Shown piece by piece: positions 7,065 to 15,000 of a stretch of 33,273 nt of DNA (positions are counted from its first letter, which is position 1; every line of letters begins with the position of its first letter). The notes below the pieces were generated by a model, which did not search any database, had not been told where the DNA came from, and saw only the letters and a program-made list of their open reading frames with translations. Source of the stretch: Puniceicoccales bacterium (GTDB lineage Bacteria; Verrucomicrobiota; Verrucomicrobiia; Opitutales; LL51). The translations under genes and the position numbers were made by a program. Where the stretch lies: NCBI GenBank assembly GCA_031284265.1, contig JAITAG010000038.1, positions 1 to 33,273 of the forward strand. The letters are read 5' to 3'.

Positions 7065-8111
7065 ATGAAAAATAAATATACAAAAAAATTATTAATGGGA
7101 ACGACATTTTTGTCATTCGGGTTATATTTCAGTATGGGTCAGGCGCTTTTTTCAAGACAACCTCTAACGCATATACGATCACTGAATGACGTTGGGCAAA
7201 AAAGACTACTTTGGGAAGACCCATCCCAATTCTGGAAAAAACCAACCCAATGTGAGTTTATCATTCAATTTACTGAAACCTCGCCTGCATTGATACGCAA
7301 TCAATTGTTGGATGCCGTTCAAAGTAAAAAACCAGTTAAAGTCCTGGAGATTTTACTTTTGAATCGCATTTCTCCTTGTCTGGAGGATGTTAGTCTCTTC
7401 CTTCACATTGCCATTATGAACAATGATTTTCTTACTTTGGCTGCACTTGTGTCCGCAGAATATTTCGACGAATCAGGATTAAAAAAACCACTCTGTAATA
7501 TCAATTATGTGCATGAAGAAATGACACCACTTATGAGGGCAACGAAACTTGGTCGCATAGAAATGGTCAATCATCTTATAAAGGAAGGCGCCGATCTATT
7601 CCAAGTATCGACCAAGGGAACAATCCTACATTTCGCTACTCGTTTGGGCGATATTGAGTTAACAATGAAAATAATACAAAAAATAAATGATAAACACTCA
7701 TTGGTGGAGAATCCCAACAATGGTAATCCCAACAACGGTAATCCCAATAATGGTAATCCCAATAATGGTAATCCCAATAATGGTAATCCCCACAATGAGA
7801 GAAAACAGTTTCTTAATCGCGTAGATCAAAATGGTAAAACAATTTTCCTCGTCGCATGTGAAAATTTTTTAAAACACAAACTTTCACCTACGCTGTTGAG
7901 TTACATCCTTTTTTGGTGGAATGACTACGATTTTAAAAACGATATTAAACAAGAACAATTCTTTGAAATTATTAAAGAAATCCTGAGTAAATTAAAAGCT
8001 GATCAAAAATGGTACAACCTTCGTAAGAATTTCCCTATGGACAAAAAAACGCGAGAAGATCTCATCGCGATATTATATAAAATGCTTGAACATATGTGTA
8101 ATACCCTATAA
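7065..8111 (+). CDS. Exported ankyrin-like repeat protein with NPNNG tandem repeats
   Basis: A 348-residue protein is predicted from the ATG at 7065, preceded by AAGGAAA; an in-frame GTG at 7035 lacks a ribosome-binding site. The N-terminus (MKNKYTKKLLMGTTFLSFGLYFSMGQALF) has a basic start and hydrophobic core typical of a signal peptide. Around residues 160-215, TPLMRATKLGRIEMVNHLIKEGAD and TILHFATRLGDIELTMKII fit the ankyrin TPLxxAxxxGxxxxVxxLLxxGA pattern, and DQNGKTIFLVACEN may be a third repeat. Five NPNNG units plus a degenerate NPHNE sit between the second and third ankyrin units. The rest is helical, Lys-rich and unrecognised. Ankyrin proteins often mediate protein-protein contacts, including with hosts, but a host role is inference only. 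The gene stands alone between the divergent dxs and the convergent frr. Confidence 0.7.
   Translation: MKNKYTKKLLMGTTFLSFGLYFSMGQALFSRQPLTHIRSLNDVGQKRLLWEDPSQFWKKPTQCEFIIQFTETSPALIRNQLLDAVQSKKPVKVLEILLLNRISPCLEDVSLFLHIAIMNNDFLTLAALVSAEYFDESGLKKPLCNINYVHEEMTPLMRATKLGRIEMVNHLIKEGADLFQVSTKGTILHFATRLGDIELTMKIIQKINDKHSLVENPNNGNPNNGNPNNGNPNNGNPNNGNPHNERKQFLNRVDQNGKTIFLVACENFLKHKLSPTLLSYILFWWNDYDFKNDIKQEQFFEIIKEILSKLKADQKWYNLRKNFPMDKKTREDLIAILYKMLEHMCNTL
7710..7799 (+). repeat. 15-bp coding tandem repeat (NPNNG x5 plus one degenerate unit)
   Basis: The 15-bp unit AATCCCAAYAAYGGT occurs five times in frame (7710-7784), followed by AATCCCCACAATGAG. The third to fifth units are identical and the first two carry silent C/T changes, suggesting recent slippage. 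Copy number may differ between strains. Confidence 0.95.
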
Positions 8112-8120
8112 AATCCCCAT

Positions 8121-8464
8121 CAGAAGGCCCTGCCCTCTGGACTCCCAACAGGGGATGGTTGCCCAATGGCTACTCGCCCTTGGATCCCCGCCAGGGGATC
8201 CATCCCCTGGACCGGGGTTCCGGGCCTTGTCCCCGGGCATCGCCCGGGGACAAGGCCCGAAGGGCCCAAAGGGCCCGCCCGCGGCGAAGCCGCGGGCGGC
8301 CTGACTTTTTTGCCTTGGCGCTGCGCGCTGCGCAGCGCCAAGGCAAAGGTAAGTAAAGTTTTTGACCTTACGGCCAATTCATGGGAAAATTTCCCATGGA
8401 TTGGCCGTTAAAAAGGTCAAGGAACCATGTTCCTTGCGGGAGTCCAGAGGGCGGAGCCCTCTGG
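8121..8464 (+). repeat. GC-rich composite palindromic element, copy C
   Basis: This fills the gap between the convergent ankyrin-like gene and frr. It has the same module order as copy A, plus the GGGCCC...CCGCGGGCGG block seen in B. Its long arm is centred on ATGGGAAA/TTTCCCAT (about 8380-8398), where copy A has ATGCGAAA/TTTCGCAT; both strands of the stem have changed together. The right end is GCGGGAGTCCAGAGGG...CCCTCTGG, six bases from the frr stop codon. No credible gene lies inside. Confidence 0.9.
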
Positions 8465-8470
8465 GGTTAC

Positions 8471-9031
8471 TTACACTTTTAGCAAATCTTTTTCCTTAGT
8501 TTCGAGGAGCTTTTGAATTTCGCCGTTAGCATTATCGGTTAATTTTTGGATTTCTTTTTCGGTGCGTTTGAGATCATCCTCGCTAATGACGGCATCTTTT
8601 TGCAATTTTTTAAACATTTCGAGAATATCGCGACGAATCGCACGGATAGCGATGCGACCTTCTTCGGCCATGGAATTGGCGACTTTGACAAGCTCTTTGC
8701 GGCGTTCGCCGCTCATTTCGGGGATAGTACAGCGAATCAAAGTTCCTTGGGCAACGGGAGTTAGTCCAATATTGGCGATTAGGATTGCTTTTTCGATAGG
8801 TTGGACGGAGGATTTATCCCAGGGTTGAATTTGAATAGTTCTCGCATCGGGCGTTGTAATCGCGGCAATTTCGCGGATGCGCATACTTGATCCGTAGACA
8901 TCGGCGACAAGATTTTCTATCATTGTCGTCGATGCTTTACCCGTATGAAGTGAAGAAAGCTCACTTTGGGTATGGGCTACGGTTTTATCCATGGTTACTT
9001 TAAGTTCCTTTAAAATTTTTTCGATGTCCAT
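8471..9031 (-). CDS. frr: Ribosome recycling factor
   Basis: A 186-residue protein starting MDIEKILKELKVTMDKTVAHTQSELSSLHTGKAS, with the expected RRF landmarks: TPDARTIQIQPWDKSSVQPIEKAI in domain II and IPEMSGERRKELVKVANSMAEEGRIAIRAIRRD in the helical domain. The Arg-rich GERRKELVK region matches the conserved RRF surface. RRF with EF-G splits post-termination ribosomes. The frame stays open upstream to 9169, but those 46 codons overlap pyrH and are not RRF-like. The ATG at 9031 gives the standard length and falls 1 nt after the pyrH stop, the usual pyrH-frr coupling. Palindromic element copy C begins just past its stop. Confidence 0.97.
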   Translation of the reverse strand: MDIEKILKELKVTMDKTVAHTQSELSSLHTGKASTTMIENLVADVYGSSMRIREIAAITTPDARTIQIQPWDKSSVQPIEKAILIANIGLTPVAQGTLIRCTIPEMSGERRKELVKVANSMAEEGRIAIRAIRRDILEMFKKLQKDAVISEDDLKRTEKEIQKLTDNANGEIQKLLETKEKDLLKV

Positions 9032-9032
9032 G

Positions 9033-9758
9033 TTAAAAATTTCCAATAAAAGTTCCCAGAGATGGATTTTGTACCGCTCCAACGATGGCGTTATCTCGTT
9101 GTCCGGAGAAAACGCGGATTGGAATATTATTTTCCATACAGAGGATGAATGCGGTAAGATCCATGACATTCAAATTTTTTTCGAGTACCGTTCGATAGGA
9201 CAGGCGATCAAGTCTTTGAGCATGTATATTTTTATGAGGATCGCAATCATAGACGCCATCGACTGTTGTCGCTTTAAGTAAGATATCGGCATGTAGCTCG
9301 CAGGCTCGGAGAGCTGCCGCGGAATCCGTTGAGAAAAATGGATTACCCGTACCGCAGCAGAAGATAACAATTCTTTTTAATTTTAAGGCTAGTTCCGCAG
9401 TATGGATGGAAAAATGATCTGCGATACCTTCGATAGCAATGGAACTTTGGATGATCGCGTCGATGCCGTAGGATTCTAGGGAACTTCGCAAGGCTATGGC
9501 ATTAATTGTCGTTGCGAGCATACCCATTTTGTCCGCATCAATGCGCATAAATCCAGAATTACGGCCATGGCAGACCTGGCCTCGAAAAATATTACCGCCC
9601 CCAATAACGATGGCAAGCTCTATTCCGAGAGCATGTACGGCAATGATTTGTTGAATAAGCGAATCCAGTAGCCTGCGATCTATGGTGATTGCTGAAGCGT
9701 TTTTTCGGAGCAATTCTCCGCTAACCTTTAGAACAATTCTTTTATAGAGCGGACCCAC
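9033..9758 (-). CDS. pyrH: UMP kinase
   Basis: This 241-residue amino-acid-kinase-fold enzyme phosphorylates UMP to UDP. Visible landmarks are YKRIVLKVSGELL at the N-terminus (phosphate-binding KxSGE), AIVIGGGNIFRG (about 50-60), DADKMGMLATTINAIAL, GTGNPFFSTDSAAALRACELHADILLKAT and VDGVYDCDPHKN, with MDLTAFILCMENNIPIRVF near the end. The start is GTG. frr follows after 1 nt. The usual upstream neighbour tsf is absent; an unknown gene ends 40 nt upstream instead. Confidence 0.97.
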   Translation of the reverse strand: MGPLYKRIVLKVSGELLRKNASAITIDRRLLDSLIQQIIAVHALGIELAIVIGGGNIFRGQVCHGRNSGFMRIDADKMGMLATTINAIALRSSLESYGIDAIIQSSIAIEGIADHFSIHTAELALKLKRIVIFCCGTGNPFFSTDSAAALRACELHADILLKATTVDGVYDCDPHKNIHAQRLDRLSYRTVLEKNLNVMDLTAFILCMENNIPIRVFSGQRDNAIVGAVQNPSLGTFIGNF

Positions 9759-9798
9759 GTTTTAGGAATAGAGCAAATTTTTAGAGTGGGTCAATCCT

Positions 9799-10794
9799 TT
9801 ACTCTGCCTGGGTAGTGGCCAAATTTTCCTCCAACTCCTCTTGAGCATAATATTGCTCATCACGTTTCGCCGCTTGCAGGGCTTCCGGAGCGACGGGTAG
9901 TGCCTGTGGTAGAACCTCGACGGGCGTTCCCACTGTTTCATTGGAAGGTGATCCATATTCCGGAACAACTTCTGGAACTACAGAAGAAGCTTCGTTGACT
10001 TCAGCTGTATCCGCAGATGAAAATTTGGCTTCAAATTCTACCAATTGTGCATTATAGGCCGCTGTACGCACGTTTTCCGGTACAACGAAGAGGGCTTCTC
10101 TAAACGAATCGGCATCGAATTTGATAGGGAATTGTGTCTTTTGCATCAATGCGACGGCGGCCTGTTGAAATTGGGCTTGTTTTTCCGTAGAAAGTGAAAG
10201 CATATTCTGGGCTGTGCGTCCAAAAAGATGAATATACGCATCTTGTGCGGTTTCCCTAATGTCATCGATTCCATTTTCATTTGCATGAGCAATGTTGGTC
10301 GTGATTTGGAAATTCAACTCCTGATCTTGGTCAGACGTGGAGGAATTGACGTTGTCAAAAAATTTCCTTTGGGCTTCTCCGGTCAATTGTGAAAGGTGTT
10401 TCGATATTTCCGAAAACGTTTCCCGACTTTCACGAACCATGGAATAGTCACTATTGCGATGCTTCGCGAGATTTGAGACGGCATCCATAAGAAGCGATTG
10501 CCCTTTTTCGGAAAGTACTTCGGGATGCTGAGCCAATTGATGAGTGAGGCCACTGGCTAGGTGTAATTCCTGGGATGTCGTCGATTTTCCAGTAATATCA
10601 TTGAAAAAACATTCCATTGTCCGATCATCCACCTTTTCACCATTTTGAACCGATGCCGCAATACGCAGCTTTAGTGCCTCGAAATCTTCCGCCTTCGACG
10701 TTTGCTTAGCGCCGTAGGGGAAATTTTTCTGGAGGTCAATTTTCCCATCCCGAAGTCGACTCACATTATCCATGTTATTTTTATGAGTATCCAT
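9799..10794 (-). CDS. Hypothetical helical protein upstream of pyrH
   Basis: I do not recognise this protein. It has about 331 residues from the ATG at 10794; a TTG four codons upstream is the alternative. It has no signal peptide or membrane segment. The first 240 residues are hydrophilic, rich in Gln, Glu, Asn and Ser, and appear mostly helical (for example LHLASGLTHQLAQHPEVLSEKGQ and EKQAQFQQAAVALMQKTQ). The last 80 residues are low-complexity, rich in Pro, Val and Glu (SSVVPEVVPEYGSPS, VEVLPQALPVAPEAL), ending acidic. It precedes pyrH-frr by 40 nt on the same strand, so co-transcription is likely and it takes the position tsf often holds; it has no EF-Ts signature. A -10-like TATAAC lies 14 nt before the ATG. 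Confidence 0.65.
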   Translation of the reverse strand: MDTHKNNMDNVSRLRDGKIDLQKNFPYGAKQTSKAEDFEALKLRIAASVQNGEKVDDRTMECFFNDITGKSTTSQELHLASGLTHQLAQHPEVLSEKGQSLLMDAVSNLAKHRNSDYSMVRESRETFSEISKHLSQLTGEAQRKFFDNVNSSTSDQDQELNFQITTNIAHANENGIDDIRETAQDAYIHLFGRTAQNMLSLSTEKQAQFQQAAVALMQKTQFPIKFDADSFREALFVVPENVRTAAYNAQLVEFEAKFSSADTAEVNEASSVVPEVVPEYGSPSNETVGTPVEVLPQALPVAPEALQAAKRDEQYYAQEELEENLATTQAE

Positions 10795-10808
10795 ATCGAG
10801 GAGCAATT

Positions 10809-10836
10809 GTTATAATTTTCGTAAAATTTGCAACAA
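10809..10836 (-). promoter_or_regulatory. Possible promoter for the unknown gene-pyrH-frr run
   Basis: On the minus strand TTGTTG (10836-10831) and TATAAC (10814-10809) are 16 nt apart. The predicted start lies about 7 nt before the ATG at 10794, leaving little room for a ribosome-binding site, and none is visible. Confidence 0.4.
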
Positions 10837-10969
10837 AAAAATAAAAGTTTTTCCGGGTGCTCTTTTTATAACAAATTTATAAAATCATGGCTATTTCACT
10901 GGCATCCGTTCATTCCCTAATGATGGGGAACTCAATGGAATGACGACTAAAGCTCTGAGAAGAACAAAC

Positions 10970-11032
10970 TTGACAGCGGTTGAAAGTACGGCAAGGCTGA
11001 AAGGTAGAGGGTGGGAGCGAGCGTCATGTTTA
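10970..11032 (+). repeat. Diverged copy of the 73-bp repeat family
   Basis: TTGACAGC at the left, GCAAGGCT in the middle and GGTAGAGGGTGGGAGCGA near the right match 2728-2800, ending GTCATGTTTA instead of GACATGTCAA. Relative to the 2.7-kb copies it has a single-base insertion after GCAAGGCT, which would break any shared reading frame, so the conservation is at DNA or RNA level rather than protein. It lies between the unknown gene and the 3' end of the phosphohexomutase gene. Confidence 0.75.
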
Positions 11033-11077
11033 CGGCTCGGCACTGTTTTTTATTCCCCACTTTTGCCAGGTTATGTT

Positions 11078-13024
11078 TCAACGACTTTTTAAGGCGCGTT
11101 GGTCGGCATCTTTTTGGAGACATTGTTTAATAATGGCCATAGTTTCCGCGGTTTCTTTCGTGCTATCCTCGATGGAAGTCGTTACCGGGACATTGCCAAA
11201 TATGTAGAATTTAATTTTAGGTTCCGTACCGCTACCGCGAAGGGCATAGCGGTAACCATTATCGAGGTCAACCACAAAGAAATCCTGTTTCGGAATGCGT
11301 TTACCATCGGGATCGAAAATTTCATCCTTACTGAAATCCGTAATGCGAATAATGTGGAAATGGCCGAGTATTGTCGGTGGATTTTTTTGATAGGATTCGA
11401 GAATATTTTTAATTTTTCCCGCTCCCAATGCGCCTTCATAATAAATATTTAGCTGTGTTTCGCCGTAGTAGCCATATTTCCGATAAATTTCATTGCGAAA
11501 ATCGATGAGTGTTTTACCGAATTTTTTCAACGTAGTGAGTATTTCGCAAACCATTACCGTTGCTCCATTGGCATCCTTATCGCGCGTATTGTTACTCGCG
11601 AGATAGCCGTAACTCTCTTCCCCACCCATTACAAAAAATGTGCTGTGTTTCAATAATAATTCGCGGCGCTTTTCAGCGGATGTATGGACATAGTCAAAGG
11701 AAGGGAGGTTGAGTTTTTCGAGACGATTTTGGAGTAGTGTTTCATAGTCGTTCAATTTCTCGCCGATCCATTTGAAACCCGTCAGCGTATTAATAACCTT
11801 TACGCCATGGGCTTCGGCGATTTTATCCTGGAGCGGAGAAGTTACAAAAGTCTTAATAAATGTGACATGTGGGGAACCTTCCGGGGGAATCCAGCCCAGC
11901 GCTTTCATCTGGGATAGGCGGAATTCTAGGAGTAACGCACCGGTCAAATTACCCGTAAATTTTTCAAAAACTCCCTCCCGATTGCGCACACCGATGGCGA
12001 TACGGTCCCCATCGGGATCGGTGGCGATAATGAGTTCCGCATCGACGCTGTTCGCTTTTTTGATGGCGAGATCAAAGACCTCAAAATTTTCCGGATTGGG
12101 TGATTTTACCGTTGGAAAGCGTGGATCATGGACCATTTGTTCCGAAACAAAGTGAGCACGAATGCCAAGTTGTTGAAATACGGGAACCATAATGATATCG
12201 CCGGTACCATGTACGGGCGTAAAAACAATATTAATCGGCAATTCTCGAAAGATATTGGCATCAAAAAGATTGGAGACCACTTCCCCAATGTAACTTTTAT
12301 CGGCCGCTCCATCGAAATGTTCGATAGGTGAATTATTTCTCGCAATCGATTCCAAAATTTGTACGGCTTCTTGCAGCGACGTTCGGTTAAAATTTTCGAT
12401 AATCTTTGAAGCGTGGGGTTCGACTACCTGCCCCCCATCCTTGAAATAGACTTTGTAGCCATTATCATGGGCAGGATTATGGCTCGCCGTAATCACGATA
12501 CCTGCAATGGCCTGAAATTGACGTACCGAAAAACTGAGCTGGGGCGTCGAACGTGGACCGTCGAAAACGATCGCTTTCCCGCCTAAATTATTCCAAATTT
12601 TTGCCGTAATTTGAGAGAAATGCTCAGAAAAATGGCGAACGTCATGGGCAATAATCAGTTTGAGTGTCCCATCGGATTGCGTTTTACAATAGCGAAAAAA
12701 GGCAATCGTCGCGCGGGCAATATTGAAATCGTTCAGATAGGCACTGCCAATGGCGGCGTGTTCGGGAGCATCGAAAGGCGACCCATGACCCCGTTCAGCC
12801 TGAGTAATCCTTTCGGCAATCGTTCGACTGCGCATACCACCCGTTCCAAATTCTAAATTTTTGAAAAATCTATTGTTGAGCTCTTCCCAATTACCCCCTT
12901 CTATAAGCTCCCCTATCGCCGCTTTTCCCCATTCCGGTAAGTATCTAAACCACTTTTTGCAATTTTCAACCGTCTGTGATAGTAGTAACCCTTCTCCTAA
13001 CGCATTCCGTAAAGCTTTCTCCAT
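11078..13024 (-). CDS. Phosphoglucomutase/phosphomannomutase family enzyme
   Basis: This 648-residue alpha-D-phosphohexomutase interconverts sugar 1- and 6-phosphates. Landmarks are NLEFGTGGMRSR (about 57-68, N-terminal substrate contact), the phosphoserine loop VITASHNPAHDNGYKVYF (about 176-193), the Mg-binding ATDPDGDRIAIG, sugar-binding GGEESYGY and the C-terminal phosphate loop RGSGTEPKIKFYI. The length and the FGTGGMR start fit the long PgcA-type phosphoglucomutases rather than the short ManB/GlmM group. Products would feed glycogen, LPS or other envelope sugars; the exact substrate cannot be read from the sequence. It is transcribed alone, with a -10-like TATTAT 8 nt before its ATG. Confidence 0.92.
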   Translation of the reverse strand: MEKALRNALGEGLLLSQTVENCKKWFRYLPEWGKAAIGELIEGGNWEELNNRFFKNLEFGTGGMRSRTIAERITQAERGHGSPFDAPEHAAIGSAYLNDFNIARATIAFFRYCKTQSDGTLKLIIAHDVRHFSEHFSQITAKIWNNLGGKAIVFDGPRSTPQLSFSVRQFQAIAGIVITASHNPAHDNGYKVYFKDGGQVVEPHASKIIENFNRTSLQEAVQILESIARNNSPIEHFDGAADKSYIGEVVSNLFDANIFRELPINIVFTPVHGTGDIIMVPVFQQLGIRAHFVSEQMVHDPRFPTVKSPNPENFEVFDLAIKKANSVDAELIIATDPDGDRIAIGVRNREGVFEKFTGNLTGALLLEFRLSQMKALGWIPPEGSPHVTFIKTFVTSPLQDKIAEAHGVKVINTLTGFKWIGEKLNDYETLLQNRLEKLNLPSFDYVHTSAEKRRELLLKHSTFFVMGGEESYGYLASNNTRDKDANGATVMVCEILTTLKKFGKTLIDFRNEIYRKYGYYGETQLNIYYEGALGAGKIKNILESYQKNPPTILGHFHIIRITDFSKDEIFDPDGKRIPKQDFFVVDLDNGYRYALRGSGTEPKIKFYIFGNVPVTTSIEDSTKETAETMAIIKQCLQKDADQRALKSR

Positions 13025-13032
13025 GCTTTGCT

Positions 13033-13060
13033 ATAATATCCAAAACTTACTTCATTTAAA
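13033..13060 (-). promoter_or_regulatory. Possible promoter for the phosphohexomutase gene, nearly leaderless
   Basis: On the minus strand TTTAAA (13060-13055) and TATTAT (13038-13033) are 16 nt apart. Only 8 nt separate the -10 box from the ATG, so transcription would begin at or within one or two bases of the start codon. Confidence 0.4.
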
Positions 13061-13090
13061 GACAAAAGTAGAGCTCCACCCTCTGACTTA

Positions 13091-13430
13091 CCATGGGGCT
13101 CCGCCCCATGGCCCCGCAAGGAGGTTTATCCAGAGGGCTCTGCCCTCTGGACTCCCGCAAGGAGTCACGGACTCCTTGACCTCTTTTGCGGCCCAGCCAA
13201 GCGAATTCTTCGCCCGGCTGGGCCGCGGGTAAGTTTAAAATTTTCCTTTGCCGAAGCGCTGCGCGTTGCGCAGTGCCTCGGCAAAAAGGTCAGGCCGCCC
13301 GCGGCGAAGCCGCGGGCGTTGCCCGGGGACAAGGCCCGGAACCCCGGTCCAGGGGATGGATCCCCTGGCGGGGATTCTAAGGGCGCGCAGCCCTTGTGCT
13401 GCCCAGAGGGCTCCGCCCTCTGGGCAGCAC
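13091..13430 (-). repeat. GC-rich composite palindromic element, copy D (reverse orientation)
   Basis: This lies between the divergent phosphohexomutase and prepilin-like genes, so here it separates two gene starts. Module order is reversed relative to copies A-C: CCATGGGGC/GCCCCATGG first, then CCAGAGGGC/GCCCTCTGG, GGAGTC/GACTCC, the second-type arm GCGAATTC/GAATTCTTCGC region, the CGAAGCGCTGCGC block, the CCGCGG block and finally a perfect 16-bp stem with a 3-nt loop at 13396-13430 (GTGCTGCCCAGAGGGC and its complement). No credible gene lies inside. Confidence 0.9.
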
Positions 13431-13482
13431 AATGTGTAATAAACATTTGCCAAGGCATAGAATAATTTCAACATGGGACTAA

Positions 13483-14091
13483 GTGGAAAAAAAAGTTAGC
13501 AGTTTCACGCTAGTCGAATTGGTAATGGTAATCGCATTAGTATCGGTATTTTTATTTTTTTTAGTAAGATTGAATGTTACGGCGGGCGATGAAAACCATC
13601 GGATTAAGACGGCCGTATTATTGCTTACGTCGAGTTTTGATAGTGTGCGTGGGCAAGCGATTGCAGATAATACTTACGTGAAAATTTTCATCGATACATC
13701 ATCGGATTTGAAATTTCGTCGGCTAGCGATTATGAAAAAAACGAGAAATACTTGGAAAACGGAGCATGAAATTGTACTTCCGGAACGGACGTTTATATTA
13801 TCGCGTAGCGATTTTTCAGCATATCTGGATAATGCGGATTTGTCCGCATATGTTTATGTCGAAGAAGAGGTCATTTTACAGGGAGAAAGTATCGGTGGTT
13901 ATGGTTTCATTTTCGATCCGGAGGGACATTTATCTAATGCGAAAGTAGCAATTTTAGGGATCGGGTATGGTACAAAAGTCGGTGATGATATAAAGATAAA
14001 AAAAGATATTAATATTTGCGGATTACTCATTACGGCAATGGGTAGTGGAGTAATATTGGAATCAAAAAGTGCGATAAAAGAGGCGATATGA
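13483..14091 (+). CDS. Prepilin-like protein (GspH-type minor pseudopilin)
   Basis: A 202-residue protein from a GTG start, preceded by GGGA. The N-terminus MEKKVSSFTLVELVMVIALVSVFLFFLV is a class III prepilin signal: a short basic leader, then FTLVELV with the conserved Glu at mature position 5, then a hydrophobic helix. The residue before the cleavage site is Ser, not the usual Gly; prepilin peptidases can tolerate some small residues there. The soluble part has alternating beta segments, as in GspH pseudopilins, but no firm signature. Its stop overlaps the next prepilin-like gene by 4 nt (ATGA), so the pair is translationally coupled. It probably serves the T2SS/pilus machine encoded at 22887-30598. 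Confidence 0.75.
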   Translation: MEKKVSSFTLVELVMVIALVSVFLFFLVRLNVTAGDENHRIKTAVLLLTSSFDSVRGQAIADNTYVKIFIDTSSDLKFRRLAIMKKTRNTWKTEHEIVLPERTFILSRSDFSAYLDNADLSAYVYVEEEVILQGESIGGYGFIFDPEGHLSNAKVAILGIGYGTKVGDDIKIKKDINICGLLITAMGSGVILESKSAIKEAI

Positions 14092-14765
14092 GACGGGGAT
14101 TTTCCTTATTGGAAGTAGTTTTAGCGATTGGAATTCTCGGCCTTTCGCTGCCAATACTGTTGACACATATGGCGGAAAATACGGGTAAAATGGAAAAGCG
14201 GATGCAGGAAATATTCGTTGCCAACACGGGAAAAAATGTGCAAAATGTTTTGAACGCGGTCACTAAAGCGCCGATATTAGATGCTAACAATCAGGCTTAC
14301 TGTGGCTACCAGGACGGAGTTTTTATGATAGCGAATGCGGCAACTGGCTTCGATGGAATCATTTTTGTATTGGTTCGAAAAGCGGTGGAGAATGTAATCA
14401 ATGGGGGTGTTAGTGAAACGACCTACGCGCTCTATCCTTGGGACAGTCAAAACCAGAAACCGCGCCTGACGCTACAGTCCGCCGCGGTGAAACAATACAT
14501 CGTCGCCGTCAGCCTGGGAACAATCGCATTGATCAATAAGGTCGTATTAGGAGATATTTTGGCTATGCAAGAGGGAGTAGCGAAAGCAAAAGCCTCCTGG
14601 GCTTATGCCTCTGTGTCCGAAAGTAGTTATGGACATAATAAGGAATATGGAGCGGCGCAAATTTTTGAATATACCTCCCATGTCAATAAAAATTATATCA
14701 ATTCCATTGCCGGAAATGATGCCATCGCCCAAAACTATGCCCAGGAACATTTGTCTGGAAAATAA
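14088..14765 (+). CDS. Prepilin-like protein (GspI/PilV-type)
   Basis: A 225-residue protein beginning MRRGFSLLEVVLAIGILGLSLPILLTHM: a three-residue basic leader, Gly before the cleavage site, FSLLEVV with Glu at mature position 5, and a hydrophobic helix. The FSLLEVVLAI...LPIL style resembles GspI/PilV minor pilins. The rest has no recognised domain. It overlaps the upstream GspH-like gene by ATGA, and palindromic element copy E starts just after its stop codon. The likely role is priming or forming the tip of a pseudopilus, inferred from the N-terminus and pairing only. Confidence 0.75.
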   Translation: MRRGFSLLEVVLAIGILGLSLPILLTHMAENTGKMEKRMQEIFVANTGKNVQNVLNAVTKAPILDANNQAYCGYQDGVFMIANAATGFDGIIFVLVRKAVENVINGGVSETTYALYPWDSQNQKPRLTLQSAAVKQYIVAVSLGTIALINKVVLGDILAMQEGVAKAKASWAYASVSESSYGHNKEYGAAQIFEYTSHVNKNYINSIAGNDAIAQNYAQEHLSGK

Positions 14766-14773
14766 GTCGCCAA

Positions 14774-15000
14774 GCCCAGAGGGCCCCGTGACCCCGCAAG
14801 GAACATTGTTCCTTGACCTTTTTATCGGCCAAACCATGGGAAATTTTCCCATGGTTTGGCCGTAAGGGGCGAAAAATATCATTTTCTGGCCCCGCCCGCG
14901 GCTTCGCCGCGGGCGGGCCCGGGCCCTTCGGGCCAGGGGATGGATCCCCTGGCGGGGATTCTAAGGGCGCGCAGCCCTTAGACAACCATCCCCTGACGGG
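14774..15000 (-). repeat. GC-rich composite palindromic element, copy E (reverse orientation)
   Basis: A shorter reverse-oriented copy between the second prepilin gene and hldA. It keeps GGAAC/GTTCC, the arm CGGCCAAACCATGGGAAA with its complement (about 14827-14865), the CCGCCCGCGG/CCGCGGGCGG stem, CCAGGGGAT/ATCCCCTGG and CTAAGGGC/GCCCTTAG, but lacks the GCGCTGCGC block. The following 15001-15149 is AT-rich. A possible -10 (TATGAT) lies 8 nt before the hldA ATG. Confidence 0.88.

Noticed and set aside
7571-7795. Minus-strand frame translating to repeated LPLLG units
   Set aside because: It is the antisense shadow of the NPNNG tandem repeat.
9032-9169. 46-codon N-terminal extension of frr
   Set aside because: It overlaps pyrH entirely and does not resemble RRF; the ATG at 9031 gives the standard length.
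10940-11092. A 50-codon plus-strand frame through the diverged repeat
   Set aside because: It has no ribosome-binding site, overlaps the end of the phosphohexomutase gene, and consists largely of repeat sequence.
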